From the NCBI GenBank assembly GCA_014238425.1, contig JABABD010000031.1, positions 1-64,000 on the forward strand: DNA of 64,000 bases, written 5' to 3'. A program made the translations under genes and the position numbers. Each line of letters begins with the position of its first letter. Position 1 is the stretch's first letter. Below are positions 1 through 8,231 of this stretch, in pieces. This DNA comes from Flavobacteriaceae bacterium. Lineage in GTDB: Bacteria > Bacteroidota > Bacteroidia > Flavobacteriales > Flavobacteriaceae. The notes beneath the pieces were generated by a model that searched no databases, was not told the DNA's origin, and saw nothing but the letters and a program-made list of their open reading frames with translations.

Positions 1-2
1 AA

Positions 3-206
3 TCGAAAGCTTGGAGAGTTAGATTATTAAACCTCAAGGGATTTCCAGCATGCTTTTTAAGAACTGACCTTTATCTACAATTTTCGATGGATAGCAATAA
101 ACCTGGGAAGAACCAGAAGTCTGGGCTTATTAAATACAACGGTCTCGGCTATGATTTCGTTGTGGAATCATCCGCAGGATTATTCCGCCGAAATCCAGCT
201 GTTTGA
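3..206 (+). CDS. C-terminal fragment of an unrecognised protein, cut by window start
   Basis: One reading frame is open from the window edge to a TGA at 204-206, giving about 67 residues that end in FRRNPAV. I do not recognise the family. The stop lies one base before the stop of the convergent gene at 208-948. No start codon is needed because the frame runs off the window. It could be the end of a real gene, a decayed remnant, or a chance opening beside the cassette array. The length alone is weak support. Confidence 0.3.
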   Translation, partial: SKAWRVRLLNLKGFPACFLRTDLYLQFSMDSNKPGKNQKSGLIKYNGLGYDFVVESSAGLFRRNPAV

Positions 207-207
207 T

Positions 208-948
208 TTATAAATTTAACTTTGATTTAGCTCTCTGCCACAATGAATTATAGCCATTGTTGGCAATACGTGCTTTTTTATTTTTCAGTTCTATTTGGTC
301 GAGAAATGCTCCTCGCCAATTATTCAATTCTATAATACTTTTAACTTTTTCCGAAATCAATATTGGTTGGTTCGCACTTCCTCCGCTACCAAACCATTCA
401 TAAGTTCGAACGAAATCTGGCAAATTCTCGAAAACCTCAAAATCAAAAGTCATTTTTTGTCCTTGAGGAAAATTAAATTTCAAATCTCCACAAAATGGTC
501 CATCCACTAATCCGCTTCCGTTTGCTTTTAAGAATTTCAGCATTTTTTTGTCGGTCGGATATTCACATTTTTCAGTATTTAGATTTTCTCCAATTAAAGC
601 TTTCGGTAAAATTGTATCAACGTGTAATTGATAAATCGTTTTAAGTTCTTTTTCCGATTTGTGAAATATTGGTCGCGAAAAACTGATTCCAGTTATTCCG
701 TTTTTTTCAAATTCCGTTTTGACTGGTTCACGCACGAATATTTGGTCAAATACCCAATTTAGTCCGAGAAATTGACTGTTTTTGGCTTTAGGTTCCGTTC
801 TAAATCGAAATGGATTGTTTTGTCTTATTCCAACGTGACAAGTCGGACAACCAATATTCGGCTCATAAGTCAGTTCCAAATATTCAAAGTCATCTTCGGG
901 TTGTGGATATCCAAATTGTCCTGTCGTTATGTGATACCAATTATTCAT
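208..948 (-). CDS. Hypothetical protein, cassette gene 2
   Basis: A 246-residue soluble protein with no signal peptide or membrane segment. It carries CPTC at about residues 34-37 and single cysteines in EKCEYP and GPFCGD, with a Phe/Asp-rich middle. The C-terminal third (PILISEKVKSII followed by NNWRGAFLDQIEL) loosely resembles the double-CXXCG/Imm43-like proteins often found among polymorphic-toxin immunity genes, but only one CXXC pair is present, so this is a guess. The start codon sits about 20 bases inside the end of an attC-like element, as expected for an integron cassette gene. It is read in the same direction as the recombinase at 1722-2903. Function unknown. Confidence 0.75.
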   Translation of the reverse strand: MNNWYHITTGQFGYPQPEDDFEYLELTYEPNIGCPTCHVGIRQNNPFRFRTEPKAKNSQFLGLNWVFDQIFVREPVKTEFEKNGITGISFSRPIFHKSEKELKTIYQLHVDTILPKALIGENLNTEKCEYPTDKKMLKFLKANGSGLVDGPFCGDLKFNFPQGQKMTFDFEVFENLPDFVRTYEWFGSGGSANQPILISEKVKSIIELNNWRGAFLDQIELKNKKARIANNGYNSLWQRAKSKLNL

Positions 949-969
949 TTTCGGTTTTCCAGCATTATT

Positions 970-1169
970 GCCAACGTGTTCGTGTATGGTTTCGTTGCGA
1001 ATTCAGCTGAGCGCTTTTGCGTTCAGATGAGCCGTGCGCGGCGAGAATTCGCAGTGGGGAAAAAGCGCGATGCTGGCATCGCAAATGTTTCCGTTTAGGA
1101 AATATACTAATATTATCGGGATCTTGAGGTTAGTGATTCAGAAGCAATGAATTATACACGTTGTTAGGC
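970..1169 (-). repeat. attC-like recombination site between two cassette genes
   Basis: Read on the minus strand, the element opens with GCCTAAC (1169-1163) right after the stop of the upstream gene and closes with GTTGGC (975-970) just before the next start. The ends are imperfect inverted repeats: GCCTAACAACGTGTAT at one end, GCCAAC with a downstream CGTGTAT on the other strand. Inside are nested palindromes, GCGATGC-TG-GCATCGC at 1067-1082 and GCGAATTC/GAATTCGC arms near 987 and 1045. The interior is visibly richer in G and C than its flanks. R-type core sites (RYYYAAC and GTTRRRY) and a foldable strand are integron attC hallmarks. At about 200 bases it is longer than usual attC sites (roughly 57-141). 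Confidence 0.55.
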
Positions 1170-1173
1170 GTAG

Positions 1174-1650
1174 TTATTTTAATTCAAATAACAATTCGTC
1201 TCTTAAATAAAACCCTTCTTTATCTGCTTGAACCATTCCGTTAAAGTTTAATTCAAGATATTCCATTAGTTCTCCATTCACATCATAACCTTTATCAACA
1301 ATGTCATTCGTAGGTAATTGGATGCAAACAATATATTCTGTTGCTTTCAAATGTTTAATAACCTTTTTTTTATTCAGCTCATAAAATTTAGGCTTTCCGA
1401 TAATTTCAAAAAATTCTTCTAATTCTTCTTCAGCGAGCTGTTCCGATTCTCCTTTTCGATTAAGCTCAACCAATAATGGTAATCGGGCATTATCATAAGT
1501 CAATTCAAAATCCGTCCAGTTTTCAGCATCTAATTCAGATTCGGTTAGATTCACACTTAAATTAATTCCATCTGATTTTAGATGTGTCAAAATTCCACTA
1601 ATTTTAGGTTTGTGGTTTGTCGAACAAAACACTCTTGTGAAATATCCCAT
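1174..1650 (-). CDS. Hypothetical protein, cassette gene 1
   Basis: A 158-residue acidic soluble protein starting MGYFTRVFC, with no signal or membrane segment. It has a short cysteine-containing N-terminus and a Glu-rich stretch (AEEELEEFFEIIGKP) near the middle, and it ends in LRDELLFELK. I do not recognise the family. It fills the whole interval between the att-like core at 1679-1685 and the attC-like element that begins at 1169, so gene and downstream site together look like one mobile cassette. It is the first gene after the recombinase and runs the same way. No promoter of its own is obvious, so it may depend on read-through from the recombinase gene. Confidence 0.75.
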   Translation of the reverse strand: MGYFTRVFCSTNHKPKISGILTHLKSDGINLSVNLTESELDAENWTDFELTYDNARLPLLVELNRKGESEQLAEEELEEFFEIIGKPKFYELNKKKVIKHLKATEYIVCIQLPTNDIVDKGYDVNGELMEYLELNFNGMVQADKEGFYLRDELLFELK

Positions 1651-1675
1651 TGATTTCAGATTGGTTCTTTCTAAT

Positions 1676-1690
1676 TACGCCTAACTGGTT
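1676..1690 (-). other. attI-like core site beside the recombinase gene
   Basis: On the minus strand the sequence reads GTTAGGCGTAATT (core GTTAGGC = 1685-1679), 37 bases past the stop of the recombinase. The same GTTAGGCGTA string appears in the opposite orientation at 1163-1172, so cassette gene 1 is bracketed by matching cores. In integrons a GTTRRRY core next to the integrase marks the insertion point (attI or the preceding attC). I see no second half-site good enough to choose between attI and a degenerate attC. Confidence 0.4.
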
Positions 1691-1721
1691 ATATACTCAT
1701 AAATATAACATAATATACGCT

Positions 1722-2903
1722 TCAGTTACGGGATATCAACGATAAAATATCGTTGTTATCGGTTTTTGATAATTGCTTGAAAGCCGTGTCTAAAGGACTT
1801 TCTATTTGTGTAAGGTCTTTTTTAGCTACATGAGTATAGATCATCGTGGTTTCTGGGCGAGCATGACCCAACAACTCCTGTATGTACCTTAAACCAACAC
1901 CATTTTCCATCAAATGTGTGGCATAACTATGTCGTAATGTGTGTGGTGTTACTGTTTTGGTCAATCCCATGTTTCGGCAAGAGGTCTTTAAGAAACTTCG
2001 AATCGATGTAGCACTGTATTTTCCGCCTTTAGGGCTTTCAACGAAAAAAACATCTGGCTTATAAGTCATATAGTAGTTTTTAAGCAACGGGATAAAACTA
2101 TTAGATAAAATAGCATATCGGTCTTTTCGCCCTTTACTGTTCTTAATGAAGAGTTGCTTACGATCAATGCTTATATGCTTCAATTCTAGATTCAATAATT
2201 CGCTTATGCGCAATCCTGCCGAGTATATCAAGGCCAAGATAGCACGATGTTTTAAGTTCTTGGTATGTTGTAATAATTCAATGATTTCGCGTTGCGACAA
2301 TACAGATGGTAATGTTCGACTTTTCTTAGGACGCTCTAATTTAGCGTCATCAATATGACATTCAGGACAGTATTTCTTGAAGATTTTTAATGCACTTATA
2401 AATTGACGCTGAGTACTAATGGCATACTGTTTTGCAGCTAGGATATCTTGTGTAAAACCATCGACATCTTTATTGTTTACCTCAGTTATGGGTTTGTCGG
2501 GAGCGTATTCAATAAAATCAGCAATTAAACGAGAATAGGTCAGAATGGTGCTCTCACTATATCGTTTGCCTTTGAGGTATTTAACAAAATTGTTTAAAAG
2601 AAATCTTTGCTCATCTGTTAATTGCCGATGTCTTTTTAAAGATGTATTTGTCAATGCCACATGTGGCTGGGGTTTTAGCTGCTTAACATCTATAAAAGCA
2701 TGGCCCTTGAATGCTCGTGCCAAGTTTTTATGGGCATTTTCTGAAGACTCCACATGCCAGCTTTTTAGTGTGGCACTCCAGCGTGCACTTGAGATGTTTC
2801 TTATAATGGCAATTAAGTTTTTACTATACATGAAACCGACAAGTATTCTTTGTTCTTTTCGATGAAATTTGCGAGTTAATGTTATTGTAGGAAGCTTGTT
2901 CAT
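1722..2903 (-). CDS. Tyrosine recombinase, XerD/integron-integrase-like
   Basis: Cuts and rejoins DNA at specific sites through a tyrosine intermediate. The catalytic set is complete (numbering from the chosen start): Arg232 in SAGLRISELL, Lys257 in KGRKDRYAIL, His321-x-x-Arg324 in TPHTLRHSYATHL, His347 in ELLGHARPETT and the nucleophile Tyr356 in IYTHV. An N-terminal arm domain with RWSATLKSWHV and a SAM-like core-binding domain (about 90-190) precede it; this arm is common in Bacteroidota recombinases. The C-terminus IESPLDTAF recalls the VKSPLD tail of integron integrases, but the extra helix typical of IntI is not evident. I chose the ATG at 2903 because the 24 codons upstream are hydrophobic and unlike the family. 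It sits next to, and co-oriented with, the cassette-like genes; most integrons have a divergent integrase, although a reversed one is known in Treponema. Confidence 0.9.
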   Translation of the reverse strand: MNKLPTITLTRKFHRKEQRILVGFMYSKNLIAIIRNISSARWSATLKSWHVESSENAHKNLARAFKGHAFIDVKQLKPQPHVALTNTSLKRHRQLTDEQRFLLNNFVKYLKGKRYSESTILTYSRLIADFIEYAPDKPITEVNNKDVDGFTQDILAAKQYAISTQRQFISALKIFKKYCPECHIDDAKLERPKKSRTLPSVLSQREIIELLQHTKNLKHRAILALIYSAGLRISELLNLELKHISIDRKQLFIKNSKGRKDRYAILSNSFIPLLKNYYMTYKPDVFFVESPKGGKYSATSIRSFLKTSCRNMGLTKTVTPHTLRHSYATHLMENGVGLRYIQELLGHARPETTMIYTHVAKKDLTQIESPLDTAFKQLSKTDNNDILSLISRN

Positions 2904-3110
2904 CAATAGTATGGCGTCATTGATAATTAGTATAGAGTACGTTAAATATAATGAATATGAAGTAAATAATCTCATATTTATCGAAAATACACTATAAAGA
3001 TTATGAAGACGTAAAAAACATGGTATGTTAATCTTTTATTAAACAAACAAGCTTATCCGAGCAGTGTGAATAATTTTACGGCTTTAGTCAAGTAATCAAT
3101 CAATCCTATT

Positions 3111-5744
3111 ATGAAGCTGTTACAGTATGCAATCACGCTTTTATGTTCCCTAATGTCCTTTACTATAATCGCCCAAGGCAATACGTCTGATGATATTCAT
3201 GATGGGAAAGTGTACACAACTAAGGCCTTAGCAGTTAATCAAACTATTACCATTGATGGAAAAATAGATGAAGATGGATGGAATGGTGTCGAATGGGCAG
3301 GGGGTTTTATAGAGAATGAGCCAAATGAAAATACCCAACCAAGCCAGCAAACAAAATTCAAGATCACCTATGACGAAAAGAACTTATATGCCGCATTTAG
3401 AGCCTACGATTCGTCTCCAGATAGTATTGTAAGACGGCTTTCACGACGTGATGGGTTTGCTGGAGATAGAATAAATTTTACCATAGATAGTTATAATGAT
3501 GACCGAACAGCATTTATTTTTACAGTGACAGCGGCTGGTGTAAAAGGTGATGAAATAGCGACTGATAATGGTAACAATATTGACGATAGCTGGAACCCTA
3601 TTTGGTATACCAAAGCCTTGGTAGATGAAGAAGGATGGACTGCAGAAATGAGAATACCGTTAAGCCAATTACGATTTGGTAAAAGTAAAGAACAGGTTTG
3701 GGGATTAAATGTCGTTAGAAATAATTTCAGAGAAAATGAACGGTCAGTTTGGGATCGTATTCCTGCTGATGCTCCAGGATTTATTAGCGAGTTTGGTGAG
3801 CTACACGGGTTAATAGATCTAGTGCCACAAAAACAACTAGAAATTCAGCCATTTACCGTATTGCAATATGATACCTATCCCAAAGAAGGTGATAACCCAT
3901 TTAGAGATGGTAGCGATTTTAAATTAAATGGCGGTATTGATGGCAAGGTTGGTATAACCAATGATTTGACATTAGATTTTACGGTCAATCCAGACTTTGG
4001 TCAAGTAGATGCAGATCCAGCAGCTATTTCGTTAGATGGCTTCGAAATCTTCTTTCAAGAACGGCGCCCTTTCTTTGTTGAGAATAAAAATATATTCGAT
4101 TATCAATTTGCAGACAATCAAGATAATCTATTCTTCTCAAGACGTATCGGTAGAAGTCCTCAAGGCTCCGCGAGCATTAGTAGTGGAGAGTTTGTAGATC
4201 AACCCCAGAACAGTACTATTTTAGGTGCCGCTAAGTTTAGTGGTAAAACCAAGAATGGTTGGTCTATTGGCGTGCTTGAAAGTGTTACCGATAAAGAATT
4301 TGCAGAGATTGATACAAATGGAAATAGAAGAGAAGAACTAGTAGAACCTCTAACCAACTATTTTGTAGGACGCCTTCAAAAAGATTTTAATGACCGTAAT
4401 TCTTATATCGGCGGAATCTTTACGGCAACGAATAGAAAATTAGAAGATAATCTAGATTTTTTAAGAAAAGCAGCGTACACAGGTGGTTTGGATTTTAGAC
4501 ATAATTGGAAAGATAGGAAGTACTTTCTAGAAGGTAATATAGTAACCAGCCATGTCACTGGAAGTGAAGAAGCAATAGCGAATACACAAACATCTCTGAC
4601 ACATTTATTTCAAAGAGTAGATGCGGGCCATTTAGATGTTGATCTAACAAGAACGTCCTTAACAGGTACTGGAGGTCAGCTAAGAGCTGGAAAAGCGTCA
4701 AGCGGTAACTTTAGGTATAACGGAAGCGTAGTCTGGAAATCACCAGAGCTCGAGCTTAATGATATTGGGTTTTTAAGACAAGCCGATGATATTCGTCAAT
4801 ATTTCAACGTAAGTTACCAGACGCTAAAATCAGTTGGTAAATTCAGACAGATACGTGCTAGGTTTAATCAGTTTACAGCGTTTGATTTTGAAGGTAATTT
4901 TAATCGGATACAATATAGAATTGGTGGATTTGCACAGTTTACCAATAACTGGTTTGTAGATGTAGGTTACATACATAAACCTAGAATATACACGAATACC
5001 ATCTTGCAAGGTGGGCCACGATATCGATTTTCTCAAGAAGACATTAATTTTTTCTTCTTTGGAACCGACGAGCGTAAAAAACTAAGAACTAGTTTTGGGT
5101 ATGTGTTTTCAGCCGCTAAACAAAACAATTTCAAATTCTTTCGATTAGAAGGTGACATCACATATCAGCCTTCAGATGCTTTACTGATTTCTGTAAGACC
5201 AGAATTCACGAAAAACCCAAGTAAAACACAGTATGTTACCGAAACCAGTTTTAATGGCACACCAAGATATATACAAGGTACTATTGATAATCAAAGTTTA
5301 AATGCTTCCATTCGTATTAATTATACTATTAACCCCAATTTAACCATACAATATTATGGTCAACCATTTGTGTTTAGAGCGAAGTATAAAGACTTTAAAT
5401 ATGTGACTAACCCTATTGCAGATGATCTGTATGATCGCTTCAATCAATTCGGGTCTGATCAAATTAGTTTTGATGGGAGTTCATATGTGGTTGATGAGGA
5501 TCTGAACGGAGTTACTGATTATAGTTTTGGCAATCCAGATTTTTCCTTTGTACAATTCCGCTCCAATTTGGTGGTGCGTTGGGAGTATATTCCAGGATCC
5601 GAACTCTTTTTTGTGTGGTCTCAAGGAGTTACAGGTTCAGCGGATCCAACAGAACATCTTTTTAGGAACTTAAATGACCAAATTCTCAAACAAAAGCCAG
5701 ACAATACCTTCTTGATCAAGGCAACCTATAGATTTGTGTTGTGA
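3111..5744 (+). CDS. DUF5916 outer-membrane protein with CBM9-like domain
   Basis: An 877-residue exported protein with a clear signal peptide (residues 1-22, cleaved near IIAQG). Residues about 35-230 form a CBM9-like domain (ITIDGKIDEDGW, then WTAEMRIPLSQLRFG). The rest is the DUF5916 region, rich in aromatic alternating strands and ending in ATYRFVL, as expected of an outer-membrane beta-barrel. Family members are widespread in Bacteroidota; their role is not settled, and links to polysaccharide or peptide handling are inference. The 3' end is duplicated at 14083-14271, on the far side of a three-gene island, so this gene is probably a hybrid whose last 63 codons came from, or were shared with, the incoming element. 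It is divergent from the recombinase gene. Confidence 0.9.
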   Translation: MKLLQYAITLLCSLMSFTIIAQGNTSDDIHDGKVYTTKALAVNQTITIDGKIDEDGWNGVEWAGGFIENEPNENTQPSQQTKFKITYDEKNLYAAFRAYDSSPDSIVRRLSRRDGFAGDRINFTIDSYNDDRTAFIFTVTAAGVKGDEIATDNGNNIDDSWNPIWYTKALVDEEGWTAEMRIPLSQLRFGKSKEQVWGLNVVRNNFRENERSVWDRIPADAPGFISEFGELHGLIDLVPQKQLEIQPFTVLQYDTYPKEGDNPFRDGSDFKLNGGIDGKVGITNDLTLDFTVNPDFGQVDADPAAISLDGFEIFFQERRPFFVENKNIFDYQFADNQDNLFFSRRIGRSPQGSASISSGEFVDQPQNSTILGAAKFSGKTKNGWSIGVLESVTDKEFAEIDTNGNRREELVEPLTNYFVGRLQKDFNDRNSYIGGIFTATNRKLEDNLDFLRKAAYTGGLDFRHNWKDRKYFLEGNIVTSHVTGSEEAIANTQTSLTHLFQRVDAGHLDVDLTRTSLTGTGGQLRAGKASSGNFRYNGSVVWKSPELELNDIGFLRQADDIRQYFNVSYQTLKSVGKFRQIRARFNQFTAFDFEGNFNRIQYRIGGFAQFTNNWFVDVGYIHKPRIYTNTILQGGPRYRFSQEDINFFFFGTDERKKLRTSFGYVFSAAKQNNFKFFRLEGDITYQPSDALLISVRPEFTKNPSKTQYVTETSFNGTPRYIQGTIDNQSLNASIRINYTINPNLTIQYYGQPFVFRAKYKDFKYVTNPIADDLYDRFNQFGSDQISFDGSSYVVDEDLNGVTDYSFGNPDFSFVQFRSNLVVRWEYIPGSELFFVWSQGVTGSADPTEHLFRNLNDQILKQKPDNTFLIKATYRFVL
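5556..5744 (+). repeat. Left direct repeat of island (3' end of DUF5916 gene)
   Basis: These 63 codons, including the stop, recur at 14083-14271 with 12 mismatches by my hand alignment. Eleven mismatches are synonymous and one changes Val to Met. Similarity stops abruptly at the stop codon: the next bases are tagg here and tttt at the right copy. This pattern points to two alleles that were both under selection for protein sequence before being brought together. Confidence 0.9.
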
Positions 5745-6025
5745 TAGGTCACCAACATTTAGATAGGCAATCAATTATTGAAGATTCATAATACGTCCCT
5801 ATTAGCCGATAGATTATGTGGCTAAATGGGGTTTTATCCATATCGACACTTAAGATATGTAACCCTATATATCGCAACGCTCATATGGATTGCTTAGTCG
5901 CGATTTTTGAAGCGCCTTTGAATTTAGCTTTGAAATGCGCAAGATTTTAAAGTGAAGATTATCAAGGGAATAAACATGAAATTACGTTAGAATATTTTGT
6001 ACATTGTAGTTAGGAAGAGTTTATC

Positions 6026-7249
6026 ATGATAAGCGAAAAATACAATATATTCTTGAGTTCTAGCATGGCAGAATTTAAAGACGTTCGATCACTCATAAAA
6101 ACGAACTTTGGTGATTTATTCGAAGTCTTTGTCTATGAAAAAGATGCTGGCGCAAATCCGCAATCCATTCAAGAAACATATATGGAGGTGCTATCAAAAT
6201 GCGACCTATACATCGGGATTTTTGGGACCAAGTACGGTAAATATACTATCGACGAGTTCAATGGTGCAAGGAGACGGAAAATGGATTGTCACATTTATGA
6301 AAGGGCCTTGGCCGATACGGAGAACAGAGACCCAGAACTAACGGACTTCCTTTTTGGAATCTCAAAGGTCGAGGACAAGAATGGATTATCCACATGCTGG
6401 TTTAATGACGATTCTGACTTAATTTCAAGAATAACCAAGGACTTGGCCAGATGGATTAAATCTCGAGATTTAAGCACGTCAAGCCTTAAATTGGATATGC
6501 AGCAAAAGTACTATTGCAATCGTGTTTCACAATCTATCGATTTCCGGATGAAGGACCGAGAAGAGAAATTCAATTTTTTCATACTTGATGGCGTGAGAGA
6601 ACAGTCGCATAGTAGTTTGGTGAAAAGGTTTAGCCTAGATAAAACAGCGACCGACAATGTTAAAAAAACAATTGCGATCAGTGACAAGGGTAATTTGGAG
6701 CGGTTGAAAATATTCATTCAAATGCAACTCTTCGAAAAGTTTGGTATTAAGCCATTGCCAAGGGACCTATCTCTAAAGTCCTTGACAGAAAGTATAATGC
6801 ATGATGGTTTTGAGAAGGTGTTTGCAGTGTTTCGCATTGAGGAAGACTTGTTTCACGATAAAAATGTCTTGGAGACCATACGTTGGTTTGCCAATGTGTA
6901 TTGTGATGCAAACAGCTTGCCTTCAGGATCCCCTAATTTTTATTTCTTCCTCATTATTCGTTATAACGAAACTGTGAAAAGCAAGAAAAAGGCTATTCAA
7001 AGACAACTGAATAAGTTCAAGACGTACGATAAGCTGGATGAACTGGTTGACGTGAACCTTGAAGATATAAGACTATGGCTTGAAGAAAATGATATAGCCG
7101 AAAGCGAGACATCTCAAGACGCTATTGTCAATGAATATTTTGATGAGAAGACCTATCCTATGGAACAGGTTGAATCAAGGCTTTCAAAATTGATATTCGA
7201 TTTCAATAATGAAGACCAAAACCTTATTAAGTTAATGAACAAATACTAA
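6026..7249 (+). CDS. DUF4062 / inactive-STAND-like protein
   Basis: A 407-residue cytoplasmic protein, first gene of the island operon. Residues about 5-110 match DUF4062: NIFLSSSMAEFKDVRSLI, then SKCDLYIGIFGTKYG and an acidic EFNGARR helix. DUF4062 has been described as TIR-related and occurs with STAND NTPases. From Tyr162 the sequence YYCNRVSQSIDF, then FFILDGVREQSHSSLVKRF, resembles the iSTAND (inactive STAND) domain, which keeps the STAND fold without a usable P-loop; I see no GxxxxGK[ST] here. iSTAND proteins have been reported computationally in MoxR-vWA NTP-dependent conflict systems, which fits the next two genes. The stop is 4 bases before the MoxR start. My inference is the effector or signal-adaptor of the system; enzymatic activity is unproven. 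Confidence 0.8.
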   Translation: MISEKYNIFLSSSMAEFKDVRSLIKTNFGDLFEVFVYEKDAGANPQSIQETYMEVLSKCDLYIGIFGTKYGKYTIDEFNGARRRKMDCHIYERALADTENRDPELTDFLFGISKVEDKNGLSTCWFNDDSDLISRITKDLARWIKSRDLSTSSLKLDMQQKYYCNRVSQSIDFRMKDREEKFNFFILDGVREQSHSSLVKRFSLDKTATDNVKKTIAISDKGNLERLKIFIQMQLFEKFGIKPLPRDLSLKSLTESIMHDGFEKVFAVFRIEEDLFHDKNVLETIRWFANVYCDANSLPSGSPNFYFFLIIRYNETVKSKKKAIQRQLNKFKTYDKLDELVDVNLEDIRLWLEENDIAESETSQDAIVNEYFDEKTYPMEQVESRLSKLIFDFNNEDQNLIKLMNKY

Positions 7250-7253
7250 GAGA

Positions 7254-8213
7254 ATGGAAAAATCAGATTTCAAACTTGCATCTGTCAATGGGATGGCTAA
7301 AAAAAATGACCCAGATTCGTACATACTGCTTCCGGGTCTCAAAAAAGCTGTGGATGTTGCCCTGTTTTTGAATCAACCACTGATCTTGACAGGCGAACCA
7401 GGAACAGGTAAGACCCAATTAGCATATAAGTTGGCTCATGAATTGCATAAACAAACAAAAGGCGATTTTGCCAAGTTACCATTAGAGTTTCATACTAAAA
7501 CGACCACTGCAGCGCAAGATCTTTTCTATCAGTACGATGCCATAAGTCATTTTCACGACTCTAATGTTGTTAAGAAAACTGAAGTTAAGGATGCTTCTCC
7601 GTATATTTCGTTACAGGCGCTTGGCAAGGCCATTGCGATGACAAATAACGACTATCTAAAATCAAAGGATTCTTTAGTTCCAGAGGCGAAAGAGGCCATG
7701 AGTAATGTCGTGCTAATAGATGAGATAGATAAGGCACCACGCGACTTTCCAAATGACATTCTTAACGAAATCGAACAGTATAGGTTTTCGATCAAGGAAC
7801 TGAAACAGGAAATTACCAAGTCTGATGACAAGAAAATTCTTGTCATCATGACGAGCAATTCTGAAAAATCGCTACCCGAGCCTTTTCTAAGACGTTGTAT
7901 ATTTTATCATATACCGTTTCCTAACGATAAACAATTGATGGAAATAGCGGCAAAGAAAATTGTGAATTTCTCGAACATATCTGATGAAAAAATCAAGAGA
8001 TCGATTCAACATTTCACCGATATAAGGAGAAAAGTCAAGAAGAAAATGCCTGCTACCTCAGAACTTATTTCTTGGTTGCATGTGCTGGATATGGAAAAAT
8101 TCTATGAAGGAGAAGTCAACTTTGATAATCTTTCAGAGAACCAAAAGAATATATTGAAATTTAGTTACTCTATTCTTATAAAGGACAAAGATGATCTTGC
8201 TTTGTTCGAATAG
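7254..8213 (+). CDS. MoxR-family AAA+ ATPase
   Basis: A 319-residue AAA+ ATPase. Walker A is GEPGTGKTQ (Gly47-Lys53-Thr54), Walker B is VVLIDEIDKA (Asp156, Glu157), sensor 1 is in MTSNSEK (about 200-203), and the likely arginine finger lies in FLRRC (213-214). The order and the LPEPFLRR motif are typical of MoxR proteins, which act as hexameric remodelling ATPases with a vWA partner. That partner is the vWA module of the next gene, starting 18 bases downstream. The gene begins 4 bases after the preceding stop, so translational coupling is likely. It is a little shorter and more divergent than housekeeping MoxR, with a variable insert around residues 95-140. Confidence 0.92.
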   Translation: MEKSDFKLASVNGMAKKNDPDSYILLPGLKKAVDVALFLNQPLILTGEPGTGKTQLAYKLAHELHKQTKGDFAKLPLEFHTKTTTAAQDLFYQYDAISHFHDSNVVKKTEVKDASPYISLQALGKAIAMTNNDYLKSKDSLVPEAKEAMSNVVLIDEIDKAPRDFPNDILNEIEQYRFSIKELKQEITKSDDKKILVIMTSNSEKSLPEPFLRRCIFYHIPFPNDKQLMEIAAKKIVNFSNISDEKIKRSIQHFTDIRRKVKKKMPATSELISWLHVLDMEKFYEGEVNFDNLSENQKNILKFSYSILIKDKDDLALFE

Positions 8214-8231
8214 GATTGCAGACAGATTAAG

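Noticed and set aside
17..24. GTTAGAT as the far core of an attC site after cassette gene 2
   Set aside because: It fits the loose GTTRRRY pattern but is about 185 bases from the stop, has no matching arm, and such a 7-mer is common in this AT-rich sequence.
1722..2975. Recombinase as the integrase of the 5745-14271 island
   Set aside because: It lies outside the repeats, on the other side of the target gene, and sits next to cassette-type cores that explain it better. No short att core was found at the island ends.
2904..2975. Longer recombinase start at 2975
   Set aside because: The added 24 residues are hydrophobic and unlike the family arm domain, which begins properly at the ATG at 2903.
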